From: an uncultured Pseudomonadota bacterium | Lineage (GTDB): Bacteria > Myxococcota_A > Bradymonadia > Bradymonadales > GCA-2716585 | Assembly: GCA_937123825.1 (NCBI GenBank) | Contig: CAKZKQ010000332.1 | Coordinates: forward strand, 1-56,976 | Direction of reading: 5' to 3' | Length of the DNA: 56,976 nt | Part shown: piece after piece, positions 16,721 through 25,729 of the stretch | Position numbering within the stretch: the stretch's first letter is position 1 | Layout: each line of letters begins with the position of its first letter | Program-made: the position numbers and the translations under genes | Notes under the pieces: generated by a model | What the model saw: the letters and a program-made list of their open reading frames with translations, nothing else | The model's database searches: none | What the model was told of the DNA's origin: nothing

Positions 16721-17916
16721 GGCAGCATCACCTGCGTCTGCGACACCCCAGCTTCCACCTGACCGATCTCCACAAAGGTGCTGTTGTCAGCGTCTGTGAT
16801 GGAGAGCGTGGTGGTGGTGGCGTCGTCATCATCAAAGCCCTCGCAGTCGAGCGCAGAGAGTTCATAAAGTTCAATGGTGTCGCCCGACTCAAAGGGCTCA
16901 TCGAGTTCAAAGCCGAGCATCAGCGCGCCGCCAGCCAGCGACACGAATGTGTCCTGGTCCACGGCGCCGCCGACAAAACAACCATCCTCGGTCAGGGCAT
17001 CGGGTTGGCCAAGCGCAGGTTCAGGTGCGCAGCCGGGGTTGTTGTCGCAAGAGACATCGGTGCCATCGAGGATGGTGTCGGCAAAACGGGCAGGATTTTC
17101 GCCCCGCAGCAGCGCCACAGCGTCTATATCGGCGCCGGGGAAGATGCCTTGAGGGCTCGGGGTGGTGTCCTGGATGAGCAGCACGACAAAGCTGGGGGGT
17201 TGGTCGACCTGACAGGCGTCACCCACCCCGTCGTCATCGGTGTCCAACTGGTCTTGATTGAAAACGCGTGGACAGTTGTCCGCGTCATTGTCCACGCTGT
17301 CTCCGTCCAGATCCACGTCGCAAAGGTCCCCGATATTGTCCCCATCGAGGTCCAATTGCTCGGGGTTGTTCACCCTGGGGCAGTTGTCCTGCACATCGGG
17401 GATCAAATCGTCGTCATCGTCATCGTCACACAGATCGCCCATCCCATCCCGATCAAGGTCGCTCTGGTCGGGGTCGTTGAGCAACGGACAGTTGTCCGCG
17501 GCGTTGCCCAGGCCGTCGTTGTCCCGGTCGGGATCGCAGGCGTCTCCCTGGCTGTCCTGGTCGGTGTCGAGTTGATCGGGATTGAAGCGCCGTGGACAGT
17601 TGTCATCAAGGTCACGGACCGTGTCACTGTCGGTGTCGATGGTCTCTGGCTGATCGGGGGGTGTGACACCCGAGCTGACACCCGGTTGGCGGCGGCGACA
17701 GACGCAGGCGCCGTCATCAAAGGGGTCACACGGGATGTCGCGCTCGGGCGTGGTGCATTGGCACAGGTCATCGAGCTGCGGGTTGCAGGCACCTGGAAAA
17801 GCTGTGGGGGTGTGTTCCACAAAGACAGGTCCACCGTCTTCAGGGCAGCCGACCATGAACGCGGCCAGCACAAGCAACCCCCACATCAGCATGGCGCTCC
17901 GCACAAAGGCGTTCAT
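16717..17916 (-). CDS. Lipoprotein with thrombospondin type 3 repeats
   Basis: I start it at the ATG at 17916 (MNAFVRSAML), giving 399 residues with a lipobox (AFMVGC); the frame remains open to 18006. A Cys-rich segment is followed by five or six calcium-binding TSP3-type repeats (DTDSDTVRDLDDNCP; DRDNDGLGNAADNCP; DLDGDSVDNDADNCP) and a C-terminal beta-rich region with FVVLLIQDTTPSPQG. TSP3 repeats bind many calcium ions and serve as rigid stalks, so this is probably a surface protein. It lies between the TPR/PEGA gene and the Cys-rich lipoprotein gene in one minus-strand operon. Confidence 0.87.
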   Translation of the reverse strand: MNAFVRSAMLMWGLLVLAAFMVGCPEDGGPVFVEHTPTAFPGACNPQLDDLCQCTTPERDIPCDPFDDGACVCRRRQPGVSSGVTPPDQPETIDTDSDTVRDLDDNCPRRFNPDQLDTDQDSQGDACDPDRDNDGLGNAADNCPLLNDPDQSDLDRDGMGDLCDDDDDDDLIPDVQDNCPRVNNPEQLDLDGDNIGDLCDVDLDGDSVDNDADNCPRVFNQDQLDTDDDGVGDACQVDQPPSFVVLLIQDTTPSPQGIFPGADIDAVALLRGENPARFADTILDGTDVSCDNNPGCAPEPALGQPDALTEDGCFVGGAVDQDTFVSLAGGALMLGFELDEPFESGDTIELYELSALDCEGFDDDDATTTTLSITDADNSTFVEIGQVEAGVSQTQVMLP

Positions 17917-18009
17917 GCGTGTGGGGCTGTGTTCTTCAGCCTTTATACAAGCGGAGGGGCGCAGACGCGCCCCAGGTTGTCCCGACACACCACCGGATGG
18001 GTTCACGGC

Positions 18010-18990
18010 TCAAAACTCCCCGCCGACGGTGACTCCGGTGGGCGACACACCAAACTTCAGTCCTCCGGCGCTGGGCTTGTCACTGTCTCCAGAGTCGTCC
18101 AGCACAAAGACAAAGAGGGCGCCACTGACCAACGTCACTGCCGACAGACCATAGAAGAAGTTGCTGAGCAACTGGCTGGTCTCCACATCGTCCTTGGCGT
18201 CTTCAAAGGCAGCGCGGTTGCCGCCAGCCAGGCCAATCTCTTCGGCAGAGTCGAACTTGTTGCTGGTATCAAAGAAGAAAAAGACCCCAGCGCCGAGCGC
18301 CGCAGCAGACACGCCAAGCTGGACCCAACCAAGCGTGGCCATCAACGAACCACCACCGCCGTCACCACCGCCGGGCGGCGGCGTGGGCACGACGACCTCT
18401 TTGGGGACCTCGACCTTGAGCTTCAACTCGGCGGTTTCGACGGGCTTGACGGTGATCTTGCGCTCCTGGGACTTGTCGCCGACCGTGCCGATCACAGTGT
18501 GGTTGCCGGTGGGCAACTCCACGGGCTTGCCGTCACATTCAACGGGCTTGCCGCCATCAATGGAGATGGTCATGTTGGCCGGCGAGCAGGTGACCACGAG
18601 GCGACCGGGGCAGCTCTCAAGGTCTTTGCGGAACTCTTCGAGCTTGCCGAGCACCTGCACCGGGGAGGGCTCGCGAATCTGCGGCGCGCCAGGGACCTTG
18701 TCGTAGGCTTCTTTGGCCTCAAAGCACTTGCCATCCTTAAAGAGGGCTCGTCCCAGGTTGAGGTAGGTGATGTTGAGTTCACCGACCATCAACGAGGCCT
18801 GAAAGTGGTCCACGGCTTTGGTGTAGCTGCCATCTGCGAAGGCTTTGCTGCCCTCTTGATAGAGTTCCAACTGTGCCGACGAGGGGTTTACAAAGTTGCC
18901 GTTGCCTTCGTCTTGCGCCTGAACCTGAAGCGTGACCATCAAGGCCAGCGCCAACACCGCGCCGCACAACCCGAATTTGCGCAGACCCAT
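18010..18990 (-). CDS. TPR and PEGA domain envelope protein
   Basis: The start is the ATG at 18990, with TGAGGAGACGG directly upstream; the frame extends to 19044 without a better site. The signal peptide (LCGAVLALALMVTLQVQAQ) is followed by a tetratricopeptide-like region (YQEGSKAFADGSYTKAVDHFQASL; LGRALFKDGKCFEAKEAYDKV), a PEGA-like beta domain (ANMTISIDGGKPVECDGKPV), a Gly-rich linker and two hydrophobic segments near the C-terminus. It is probably a periplasmic protein anchored in the inner membrane. It heads the operon with the TSP3 and Cys-rich lipoprotein genes; the partner of the TPR is unknown. Confidence 0.82.
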   Translation of the reverse strand: MGLRKFGLCGAVLALALMVTLQVQAQDEGNGNFVNPSSAQLELYQEGSKAFADGSYTKAVDHFQASLMVGELNITYLNLGRALFKDGKCFEAKEAYDKVPGAPQIREPSPVQVLGKLEEFRKDLESCPGRLVVTCSPANMTISIDGGKPVECDGKPVELPTGNHTVIGTVGDKSQERKITVKPVETAELKLKVEVPKEVVVPTPPPGGGDGGGGSLMATLGWVQLGVSAAALGAGVFFFFDTSNKFDSAEEIGLAGGNRAAFEDAKDDVETSQLLSNFFYGLSAVTLVSGALFVFVLDDSGDSDKPSAGGLKFGVSPTGVTVGGEF

Positions 18991-19174
18991 CCGTCTCCTC
19001 ACGCGATTGGCTCTCTCGTCCATTGGTTCGTACAAGTCACCCATTAAAGTATCGGTGGCCTACAGGCTGCGTCAACGACATCGCGCACAATATCACAACC
19101 CCAGCGGGGCCGCCTCAAAACCCAACGCGCTTCGACCAACACGAACTGCTTGGATTGATTGCCCAGACAAAACC

Positions 19175-20077
19175 ATGTTCGACCCACCCCACAAACGCCT
19201 GATCCAGAGCTGGCAAGCCAGAGCCAGCGTCCCCAGACGACTGGAGAAATACCTGGCCGACGCGCGGCTGGCCCCCCGGACCAAGCTGCGCCAGTGGCAC
19301 CATGAAGGACTCGTATCCGTCAACGGACGCCACGATCTGCCGCTGGGCACCTTTGTCTTCCCTGGCCAGGATACCATCGTGTGCTGCGGCGAGGAGATCA
19401 GGCCCACACCTCCCCAGCGCTATGCCCTCTTTCACAAACCCGCGGGCTACATCACGGCCATGTCGGATCCACACGGCCGCCCCTTCTTTGCCAGCCTCCT
19501 GCCCCAGCGCTGGCGCACGGGCGTCGGACACGTCGGACGCCTGGACAAAGACACCACGGGGGCCTTGCTGCTGACCGACGATGGCGATCTAAGCCAGATG
19601 CTCACTCGCCCCCACCAGGACGTCTGGAAGCGCTACGAAGCCACCGTCCAGAGCCACGTCCTGGCCGACGATCCGCGCCTTGAGACGCTGCGCCAGGGGG
19701 TGATGCTCAATGACCGCCTCACCCTTCCGGCGCGTTTGGCCGTGCTGCGCAGCGGCGAAAAGACCAGCCGCGTGGAGATCTGCATTCAAGAAGGCCGAAA
19801 CCGACAGGTCCGGCGCATGTTGCGGGGCCAGGGCATGAAAGTCCTGGAGCTTCACCGCACACACATCGGCTCACTGGCGCTGGGGGACCTGCCTGAGAGC
19901 GCCTTAAGGCCTCTGGAGCCTGCTGAGGTCTACGAACTCTACCAGGCGGCGGGCGGGTTGAATCAGCCGTTGGAGCGCTCCATCGCCTCGATCAGACGTC
20001 ACCTGGAGCACCCCAGAATCGATCCCGACGTCGCCCGGCGCATCCGCGTCTGGCTCAGCGCCAACGCGCCGACGTAG
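19175..20077 (+). CDS. RsuA/RluB-family pseudouridine synthase
   Basis: The protein has an N-terminal S4 RNA-binding domain (RLEKYLADARLAPRTKLRQW...VSVNG), then the catalytic domain with GRLDKDTTGALLLTDDGDL, which holds the invariant aspartate, and the C-terminal signature EGRNRQVRRMLRGQGMKVLELHR. These enzymes isomerise one uridine of 16S or 23S rRNA; which site cannot be told from sequence alone. I used the ATG at 19175 (MFDPPHK), 30 residues before the S4 domain; the frame is open back to 18932 but that part overlaps the divergent TPR/PEGA gene. An unusual C-terminal tail (about 50 residues) ends the protein. Confidence 0.93.
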   Translation: MFDPPHKRLIQSWQARASVPRRLEKYLADARLAPRTKLRQWHHEGLVSVNGRHDLPLGTFVFPGQDTIVCCGEEIRPTPPQRYALFHKPAGYITAMSDPHGRPFFASLLPQRWRTGVGHVGRLDKDTTGALLLTDDGDLSQMLTRPHQDVWKRYEATVQSHVLADDPRLETLRQGVMLNDRLTLPARLAVLRSGEKTSRVEICIQEGRNRQVRRMLRGQGMKVLELHRTHIGSLALGDLPESALRPLEPAEVYELYQAAGGLNQPLERSIASIRRHLEHPRIDPDVARRIRVWLSANAPT

Positions 20078-20081
20078 AGCG

Positions 20082-20097
20082 CTCACCCTCCGGTGAG
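20082..20097. terminator. Possible hairpin between two convergent genes
   Basis: CTCACC and GGTGAG form a 6-bp stem with a 4-base loop exactly where the pseudouridine synthase gene and the phosphatase gene meet tail to tail, 5 bases apart. There is no T run, so the terminator role is weakly supported. Confidence 0.25.
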
Positions 20098-20913
20098 ATC
20101 GGCAAAGCGCGCCGCGAGCTGCTTGGCCAGCGCCTCATCGCGCGCCGCAAAGTAGCCGTTGAGCTTGGCTGGCTTGGAGCCGGTTCCCGACCACGACACG
20201 CGCTGGCCATCGGGACCCACGAGCGCCGCGCCCATGGCCTCAAGCAGCGCCTGCCCTCCGGCAAAATCCCAGTCAGACAGCGGGTTGTTGAAGGTAAAGC
20301 CCGCCTGCGCCTTGCCCAAAGCCACCAGCGCAAAGCGCGTGGCGATGCTCGCGCACGGCACCACCTGGGCCGGTGACAGGCGCCGACGGTTGTCTTCCAG
20401 GCGCTCGCCTTTGAGGCGCGTGCTGGCCAGCACGACATCACCGGGTTCAAAGCCCGAGGACGCCTGGGCGCTGGGGCGCGGCGCCAGCGCCTGACCGTTG
20501 TGACGCACCGGTTCCCCGGTGGCCCAGCTCACCAACATGCCCTTGGGGCCGGTGCGCTCCGAGGCGAAGGGGGCATAGACAAGCCCCAACTCCAGGCGCC
20601 CTTGCGTGGCCAGCGCGATCGAAATCGACGTCTCGCGCCGCCCTTGAAGGAAATCTCGCGTGCCGTCGTGGGGATCGATGACAAAGGCGCGGCCGCTGGT
20701 ACCGGGGCGTCCGCCGCTCTCTTCGCTGACCACGGCGTCATCGGGGAAGTGGACCGCCAGCCTGTCCATCAAGAATGCCTCGATCTCTTCATCGATGGGT
20801 GCCTTCATGCCCGCACCTCGAGGGCCTCCAGGCCTGGCGGCCTCGGCCTTGAGCATCTCCCCAGCCTCAAGCGCTGCTTGGGTGACAACCTCCAATGGCG
20901 ACATCGTAGACAA
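20083..20913 (-). CDS. Inositol-monophosphatase-family phosphatase (CysQ/SuhB-like)
   Basis: The enzyme carries the metal-binding motifs of the family: EESGG, VIDPHDGTRDFLQG (DPxDGT) and LSDWDFAGGQALLEAMGA (WDxAGG). Family members remove phosphate from inositol monophosphate, 3',5'-bisphosphonucleotides or related substrates using magnesium. The substrate here is not clear; the LQG and ETSISIALA region resembles the nucleotidase branch. I place the start at the GTG at 20913 because AGGTG lies 6 bases upstream; the ATG at 20904 would remove three residues. It is convergent with the pseudouridine synthase gene and probably cytosolic. Confidence 0.88.
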   Translation of the reverse strand: MSTMSPLEVVTQAALEAGEMLKAEAARPGGPRGAGMKAPIDEEIEAFLMDRLAVHFPDDAVVSEESGGRPGTSGRAFVIDPHDGTRDFLQGRRETSISIALATQGRLELGLVYAPFASERTGPKGMLVSWATGEPVRHNGQALAPRPSAQASSGFEPGDVVLASTRLKGERLEDNRRRLSPAQVVPCASIATRFALVALGKAQAGFTFNNPLSDWDFAGGQALLEAMGAALVGPDGQRVSWSGTGSKPAKLNGYFAARDEALAKQLAARFADLTGG

Positions 20914-21138
20914 ACTCACGCGTTTCACCTGTAGTCTTGCATCAATGGGGGCAACCGCTGTCGACCACCGCAGGTGGTGATCCACGCAGGTATTTTTGTG
21001 CACACACCGCGGTCAAATCCAGTCGGTCCTCGACAAAACCGCGTGGGCCTTCACACCCTCCGCCGTCATGGCGGTCATCTTTATAGATGCATCGACACGG
21101 GAAACGCGCGGATAAAAAGTCTGCCGGGTTCTGCGCCC

Positions 21139-21205
21139 CAGGGCGTGTTTGCAAAATGGGATCGAGACAGGCGAGCCCAATGGGAGATTTTGCAAACACG
21201 CCCTG
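21139..21205. terminator. Perfect 19-bp inverted repeat downstream of TSP3 lipoprotein gene
   Basis: CAGGGCGTGTTTGCAAAAT (21139-21157) and its exact complement (21187-21205) flank a 29-base loop. The right arm ends 3 bases from the stop of the minus-strand TSP3 gene, so the simplest role is a terminator. The length and perfection, and the long loop, also fit a protein-binding or recombination site. Confidence 0.5.
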
Positions 21206-21208
21206 ATC

Positions 21209-21898
21209 TCAGGGACAATCGCAGCGAACGGTTTCGCGGCTTTGGCACAGCCACATCCCGCGTTCGCAAAGCTCGCAGGGGTTGTCTGGGATCACGGGCA
21301 GCTCACCACAGCCGCCGCAGTCATTGCCCACGCAGGGTTTGTCTTCACAAGCGTCGCCGATGAGGTTGGCGTTGCGGTCTTCTTGGTCTCGATTGCGCCA
21401 CAACGCGCAGTTGTCGTCATCGTTGTGAACCCGATCGCCGTCCAGGTCGTCGTCGCAGGCATCCCCGAGCTTGTCCCGGTCACGATTGCTCTGATCGGGA
21501 TTGGGCACCTTGGGGCAGTTGTCCTTGCGATCGGCCAGACCATCCAGATCCCAGTCGAGTTCCTGATCACAGACATCGCCGACGCCGTTGGTGTTGACGT
21601 CGGTCTGGTCGGCGTTGGGCTCACCGGGGCAGTTGTCGCTGGCGTTGGCCACCCCGTCGCCGTCGATGTCATCATCGCAAGCGTCATCGAGCCCGTCACC
21701 ATCCCGGTCGGGGCCCTGGCCACGGCAGGGATCGGGCGGCTCAGGTTCGGGGGGCTTGGGTGCGGGGGGTTTGAGTTCTTCGACCTGCGCGGTCGGCGGT
21801 GGATCGGGGCGAGCTTCCGCCCTGTGGCTGGCTTGCGGCTGACAGGCCACCACAAGCCACCCCAGCGAGACAATGACGACGATCCCAAAGCGTTCCAA
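21209..21898 (-). CDS. Short lipoprotein with thrombospondin type 3 repeats
   Basis: I propose a TTG start at 21898 because GGGAGGAG lies just upstream and it places a compact signal peptide (ERFGIVVIVSLGWLVVAC) at the N-terminus with a lipobox cysteine. The frame is open to a GTG at 21967. After a Pro/Glu-rich linker come three or four TSP3-type calcium-binding repeats (DRDGDGLDDACDDD; DWDLDGLADRKDNCP; DDDLDGDRVHNDDDNC), then a Cys-rich tail (CGGCGELPVIPDNPC). It is probably a surface-exposed lipoprotein. Confidence 0.8.
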   Translation of the reverse strand: MERFGIVVIVSLGWLVVACQPQASHRAEARPDPPPTAQVEELKPPAPKPPEPEPPDPCRGQGPDRDGDGLDDACDDDIDGDGVANASDNCPGEPNADQTDVNTNGVGDVCDQELDWDLDGLADRKDNCPKVPNPDQSNRDRDKLGDACDDDLDGDRVHNDDDNCALWRNRDQEDRNANLIGDACEDKPCVGNDCGGCGELPVIPDNPCELCERGMWLCQSRETVRCDCP

Positions 21899-22222
21899 AA
21901 TCTCCTCCCGGGTCGGGGTGAGGGCCGCAACATGGCCAGGATTGCCGCAGCGCGGCGCTGTCCACACTCTTGATCAGAGCCCTCAGACCACAAGAAATTC
22001 CCGCACACGCGCCCCAAAGCGATCCGTTCGACATCTAAAAAGGGGACACCGAAACATCACAATTCACACCCATAGAGGCATTTTATCCCACAACCCCCCA
22101 CAACCTGCCCTGGCCTCGATGCTGTGGGGGGAATAATCGGATGAGGGTATACGAACTGCTGTGCAAGGTTGGTCAATTCGTGTAAAGTCATATGGAAGAC
22201 TCGGGACTCTTGTTTTTTAACG
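21899..22222. other. Divergent intergenic region
   Basis: This 324-base stretch separates the minus-strand TSP3 gene from the plus-strand FG-GAP gene. Apart from a promoter-like pair at 22169-22196 I see nothing specific. Confidence 0.4.
22169..22196 (+). promoter_or_regulatory. Candidate promoter for the FG-GAP lipoprotein gene
   Basis: TTGGTC and TATGGA are spaced by 16 bases and would start transcription about 20 bases before the ATG at 22223. The match to consensus is moderate. Confidence 0.33.
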
Positions 22223-24262
22223 ATGAACACAAGCAACCACAGTACAATTACACGCTCACGACGTCGGCTGATGGGCCGATGTGTCGGGCTTTTGTCTGTG
22301 GTTTTGTTGGCGTGCTCATCGGTGGGTTGCGGGCTTGATGGCCCGCTGACCGACGAGATTTTTGAGCCCGTGGGCCCGCTGTCTTTGGTGGCGCAGGTTC
22401 CGATGCTCTACGCCGGTGACCAGCTCCGCGTCCCGTTGTTGGTGCGGGGAGGCTACGCGCCCTACACCATCAAGTCCAGCGGCCTGCCAGACTGGGCGAG
22501 CCTTGAGGGCAGCGTCCTGGTGGGGACACCCGATCGCGCTGGCCAGTGGGAAGCGGCCATCTCGGTCCAGGACGATCGCGGCGAGCGCTACACCATCCCG
22601 GTTTCATTGGAGGCGATCCGCCAGGTTGAGGTCGTCACCTCCAACCTGGGCACCGCGCTGGTGGGCCAATCGTACCGACAGAGCGTCAAGGCCATCGGGG
22701 GTCAAGAGCCCTACCAGTGGCAATTGCAGGGCGCGCTGCCTGGGGGGCTGTCTTTCAACCCCAACACGGGCGTCATCAGCGGTGTCCCCCACTCCGTCAT
22801 TCAAAGCTCCGTTGAGTTCCTGGTCCGCGACAGCAACGACCGTCTGGCCAGGCGCACCTACAACATCCAGGTCGAACAATCGACCCAGAACCTCTCGGCC
22901 AACGTCAAGCTGGTCGGCGAGGCGACCTTTGATCTGGCGGGCTTCTCGGTCGCGGGGGTCGGCGACGTCAACGGCGACGGTCACAACGACGTCTTCATCG
23001 GCGCCCCCGGCAAGGACCGACCAGAGGACTCGCCGCGCTCGGCCGAAACCGCCCGAGGCGCCGCCTATCTGGCCTACGGTCCCACCCAGTCCAACCTCAA
23101 GCTCCTGACCAGCACGCCCCACGTCCTGGGCGAAGAGTTCGGCGCCAGCGCCGGATACTCGGTCTCGGGCGGCGGCGACATCAACGGCGACGGCTACACC
23201 GACCTGATCATCGGCGCGCCAAACCACATCGCCGATGGACAACCCACCGGCGCCGCCTACGTGGTCTTTGGACCCATCAACCGCAACGGCAGCCTGCTGG
23301 AATCCGACGCGCGCCTCATCGGCGAGGCCGCCGGTGACCAATTCGGCCTCTCCGTGGCCCACGCGGGCGACGTCAACGGCGATGGCTTTGACGATGTCCT
23401 CGTCGGCGCCCCAGGCGCAGACCGCGCAGGCGACGAGAGCGGCGCCGCCTACCTCTTCTACGGCCCTGTCGAAGGCGTCATGCGTGTCGACAACGCCGAC
23501 GTCATCATCATCGGAGACCACGCCGGAGACCACGCAGGCTTTAGCGTCCAACGCGCCGGCGACCTCAACAACGATGGCTTTGATGACCTGCTCATCGGCA
23601 CGCGCCAACGCATCGAAGACGCCTACGCCATCAACACCACCACCGCCGCGGCCTACGTGCTCTACGGCGGCAGCCTGGAAAACAAGGTCTACCTCGGTCA
23701 GGCCGACGCCACCTTCCTCAACGAAGCCGCCTCCGATGGCCGCGGTTACCACGTGGCCCCCGCTGGCGACTTCAACGACGACGGCTTTGACGACATCGTC
23801 GTGACCGGACTGCTCGAAGACACCGGCCGCATCGCGCGCGCCGCCTGCGTCTTTTTTGGCCCCGTCTACGACACCGCCAAACTCGGCGACGCCGAAACCA
23901 AATTCATCGTCAACGACGGCACGCCCAGGCTTGTGGCCTCCAGCGCCGGAGACGTCAACGGCGACGGCATCGGAGACCTGGTCATCGGCAACGCATTTGC
24001 CAACACCGAAGTGCCCGACGCCGGAGCCGTCTACATCGTCCACGGCCCACGCGACGGCGCCCAGAGCCTTGAGCGCGCCGCCAACGCCATCTTCACAGGC
24101 AAAGAGCCGCTCGACCGCGTCGGCTTCTCGGTCGCCCCCGCAGGCGATCTCAACAACGACGGCCTCGATGACATCGTCGTCGGCTCCCCCCAAAACAACG
24201 GCACCGGCGCCGCCTATATGCTCTACAGCACCCCATCCCCAAACGGTTTTGGGCGGCCCTGA
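22223..24262 (+). CDS. FG-GAP beta-propeller lipoprotein with Ig-like domains
   Basis: The ATG at 22223 begins an Arg-rich N-region and signal peptide with lipobox (CSSVGC). Two beta-sandwich domains of the putative-Ig (He_PIG) kind follow; the second has the signature LPGGLSFNPNTGVISGVP. Seven FG-GAP repeats form an integrin-alpha-like propeller, each with a calcium loop such as GDVNGDGHNDVFIGAP, GDINGDGYTDLIIGAP and GDLNNDGLDDIVVGSP. Secreted propellers of this type usually bind ligands or other proteins. The start lacks a clear ribosome site; the ATG at 22271 is an alternative. The gene is single and followed by a repeat-rich spacer. Confidence 0.88.
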   Translation: MNTSNHSTITRSRRRLMGRCVGLLSVVLLACSSVGCGLDGPLTDEIFEPVGPLSLVAQVPMLYAGDQLRVPLLVRGGYAPYTIKSSGLPDWASLEGSVLVGTPDRAGQWEAAISVQDDRGERYTIPVSLEAIRQVEVVTSNLGTALVGQSYRQSVKAIGGQEPYQWQLQGALPGGLSFNPNTGVISGVPHSVIQSSVEFLVRDSNDRLARRTYNIQVEQSTQNLSANVKLVGEATFDLAGFSVAGVGDVNGDGHNDVFIGAPGKDRPEDSPRSAETARGAAYLAYGPTQSNLKLLTSTPHVLGEEFGASAGYSVSGGGDINGDGYTDLIIGAPNHIADGQPTGAAYVVFGPINRNGSLLESDARLIGEAAGDQFGLSVAHAGDVNGDGFDDVLVGAPGADRAGDESGAAYLFYGPVEGVMRVDNADVIIIGDHAGDHAGFSVQRAGDLNNDGFDDLLIGTRQRIEDAYAINTTTAAAYVLYGGSLENKVYLGQADATFLNEAASDGRGYHVAPAGDFNDDGFDDIVVTGLLEDTGRIARAACVFFGPVYDTAKLGDAETKFIVNDGTPRLVASSAGDVNGDGIGDLVIGNAFANTEVPDAGAVYIVHGPRDGAQSLERAANAIFTGKEPLDRVGFSVAPAGDLNNDGLDDIVVGSPQNNGTGAAYMLYSTPSPNGFGRP

Positions 24263-24322
24263 TGGCCTCAGGAACCACGTAGGTCGCTTGCAATAGCGCT
24301 GCTATGGCTGCGCTCCCTCCGA

Positions 24323-24640
24323 GGCCCCTGAGCCTCATCATTGCTCGCCCCAAACTTGTGGCTTCTTCTCTCTTTTCTTTTTGAAGTGTTTGGGTTTGGC
24401 GTCTGGTCAGTGACGACATGATGGCCTGTGGCTCAACGAGAGCACTTCGGCCCCTGAGCCTCATCATTGCTCGCCCAAAACTTGCGGCTTCTTTTCTTTT
24501 TGAATTGTTTGGTTTTGTGCTGGGCCTTTGGCGACATGATGGCCTGTGGGTCAGCGCTGAGTGTTTCTGCGTCTGCCAGTCATCATTGCTCACCCCAAAC
24601 CCTTGGGTTCTTTGAGGTTTTTCTTTTTGAGCCAGAATGG
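24323..24640. repeat. Degenerate tandem repeats, about 120-126 bp units
   Basis: The core (GGCCCCTGAGCC)TCATCATTGCTCG/ACCC..AAAC starts near 24323 and 24449, with a partial third copy from about 24580. A second shared core, CGACATGATGGCCTGTGG, follows in each full unit. Between them lie T-rich runs (CTTCTTTTCTTTTTGA). The array fills the spacer between the FG-GAP gene and the convergent lipoprotein gene. No gene is supported in 24263-24647. Confidence 0.8.
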
Positions 24641-24647
24641 GACAGGT

Positions 24648-25601
24648 TCAGTATGTCAGGCTCTTGCTGAAGCTCATTTGACCGCCGCCGTTGGCCTGGA
24701 CCTGCCCTTTGAGTGAGTCATCCAGCTCCACGCGCGCTGGGCCTTCGAGGGAGAAGCTCGACAAGAGGCCTGACTGAAGCAGCACCACGTCCCCGCGCAT
24801 GTCCATGACCATCTTCATCCCCGGGCCGGGCTTGACGGACATCTTCAGCACCAACTCGAAGCGCCCGGCGAGCTGATTGGACACATCGGTGATCGCCTTG
24901 AGCGTGAAGGCAAACTCTTCGATCTCCATGGGCTCATCGTTGATGTTCATCATGTTTTTGATGAGCCCTGCTGGGACCTCCACCTTTTGACCCACCGTCA
25001 CGGGTTTGTCAGGCAGCAGTTGGGCGAACTGGTCGGGTTTTCCCAGCGTGTTGTGGTGGGAGCGCACGATCTGAACTTCATCGGGGACCGGCGCGGTGCC
25101 GTTCTTGTAGGTGACCTCGATGGTGCCCTCTGCGGTGGCGGTCACCACGTAGGTTTTGCCCATGACCGGCGACTTGATCTCGACGGCTTCGGCCTGGCCG
25201 CTGTCGCGCTTGATGGTGCGCTGGTCGTCGTAATGAACCTCGACCTTGGTGATGGCGTTGTCTTTGGTGTCGAGGACGGTGGTGGTGCGGGCCTCTTCGC
25301 GCTTTTCGTGGGTGGCGACCTTGTTGGGTTGCTGGCCCATGACCACCACCATCTCCATGGCCATGTCCGCCAGCGAGGTCTGCTTGTAGCTGGCTCCGGC
25401 GGCCAATGGCTTCTTCTCGAAGACCAAACTGGGGGCATCGGCAGCAGGTTTGGCATCTTTGGAGTCGGCAGCGGGCGCTTTTGGATCGCCAGATGTGGCC
25501 GCAGGCTTCTTGGCTGGCTCGGTGGCGGGCTTTTTGGACTCTTGACCACAGCCAATGAGCATCAACGCGATCACAACAACAGGCACAACAAGGCTTCGCA
25601 C
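24648..25601 (-). CDS. Lipoprotein of unknown function with Lys/Pro/Ala linker
   Basis: The GTG at 25601 is the start: GGAGGAACCCCC precedes it and it opens a signal peptide (LVVPVVVIALMLIGC) with lipobox. A 45-residue Lys/Ala/Pro/Asp linker leads to a beta-rich domain of about 250 residues (KTYVVTATAEGTIEVTYKNG; PGPGMKMVMDMRGDVVLL) with an even distribution of strands. I recognise no named family; the pattern resembles DUF6263-type or other beta-sandwich lipoproteins. It is downstream of, and on the same strand as, the caspase-barrel operon, with about 130 bases between, so it may or may not be co-transcribed. Confidence 0.78.
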   Translation of the reverse strand: MRSLVVPVVVIALMLIGCGQESKKPATEPAKKPAATSGDPKAPAADSKDAKPAADAPSLVFEKKPLAAGASYKQTSLADMAMEMVVVMGQQPNKVATHEKREEARTTTVLDTKDNAITKVEVHYDDQRTIKRDSGQAEAVEIKSPVMGKTYVVTATAEGTIEVTYKNGTAPVPDEVQIVRSHHNTLGKPDQFAQLLPDKPVTVGQKVEVPAGLIKNMMNINDEPMEIEEFAFTLKAITDVSNQLAGRFELVLKMSVKPGPGMKMVMDMRGDVVLLQSGLLSSFSLEGPARVELDDSLKGQVQANGGGQMSFSKSLTY

Positions 25602-25729
25602 GGGGGTTCCTCCAGAATCGCAGCAGGTCACGCGGCCCGCAGCAACCGGACCATCACCCGGCCATCCTGCGATGGCTGCCCGGATCTGTCCAGATCACAG
25701 GCATCATATCCAGCTTGTTGGTGTGATGC

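Noticed and set aside
17005..19047. 680-codon plus-strand ORF opposite the TSP3 and TPR/PEGA genes
   Set aside because: Calcium-binding repeats and a signal peptide read on the minus strand; the plus frame is Val/Ile/His-rich shadow sequence.
24323..24640. CRISPR array
   Set aside because: Units are about 120 bases with few, degenerate copies; there are no short equal spacers and no cas genes.
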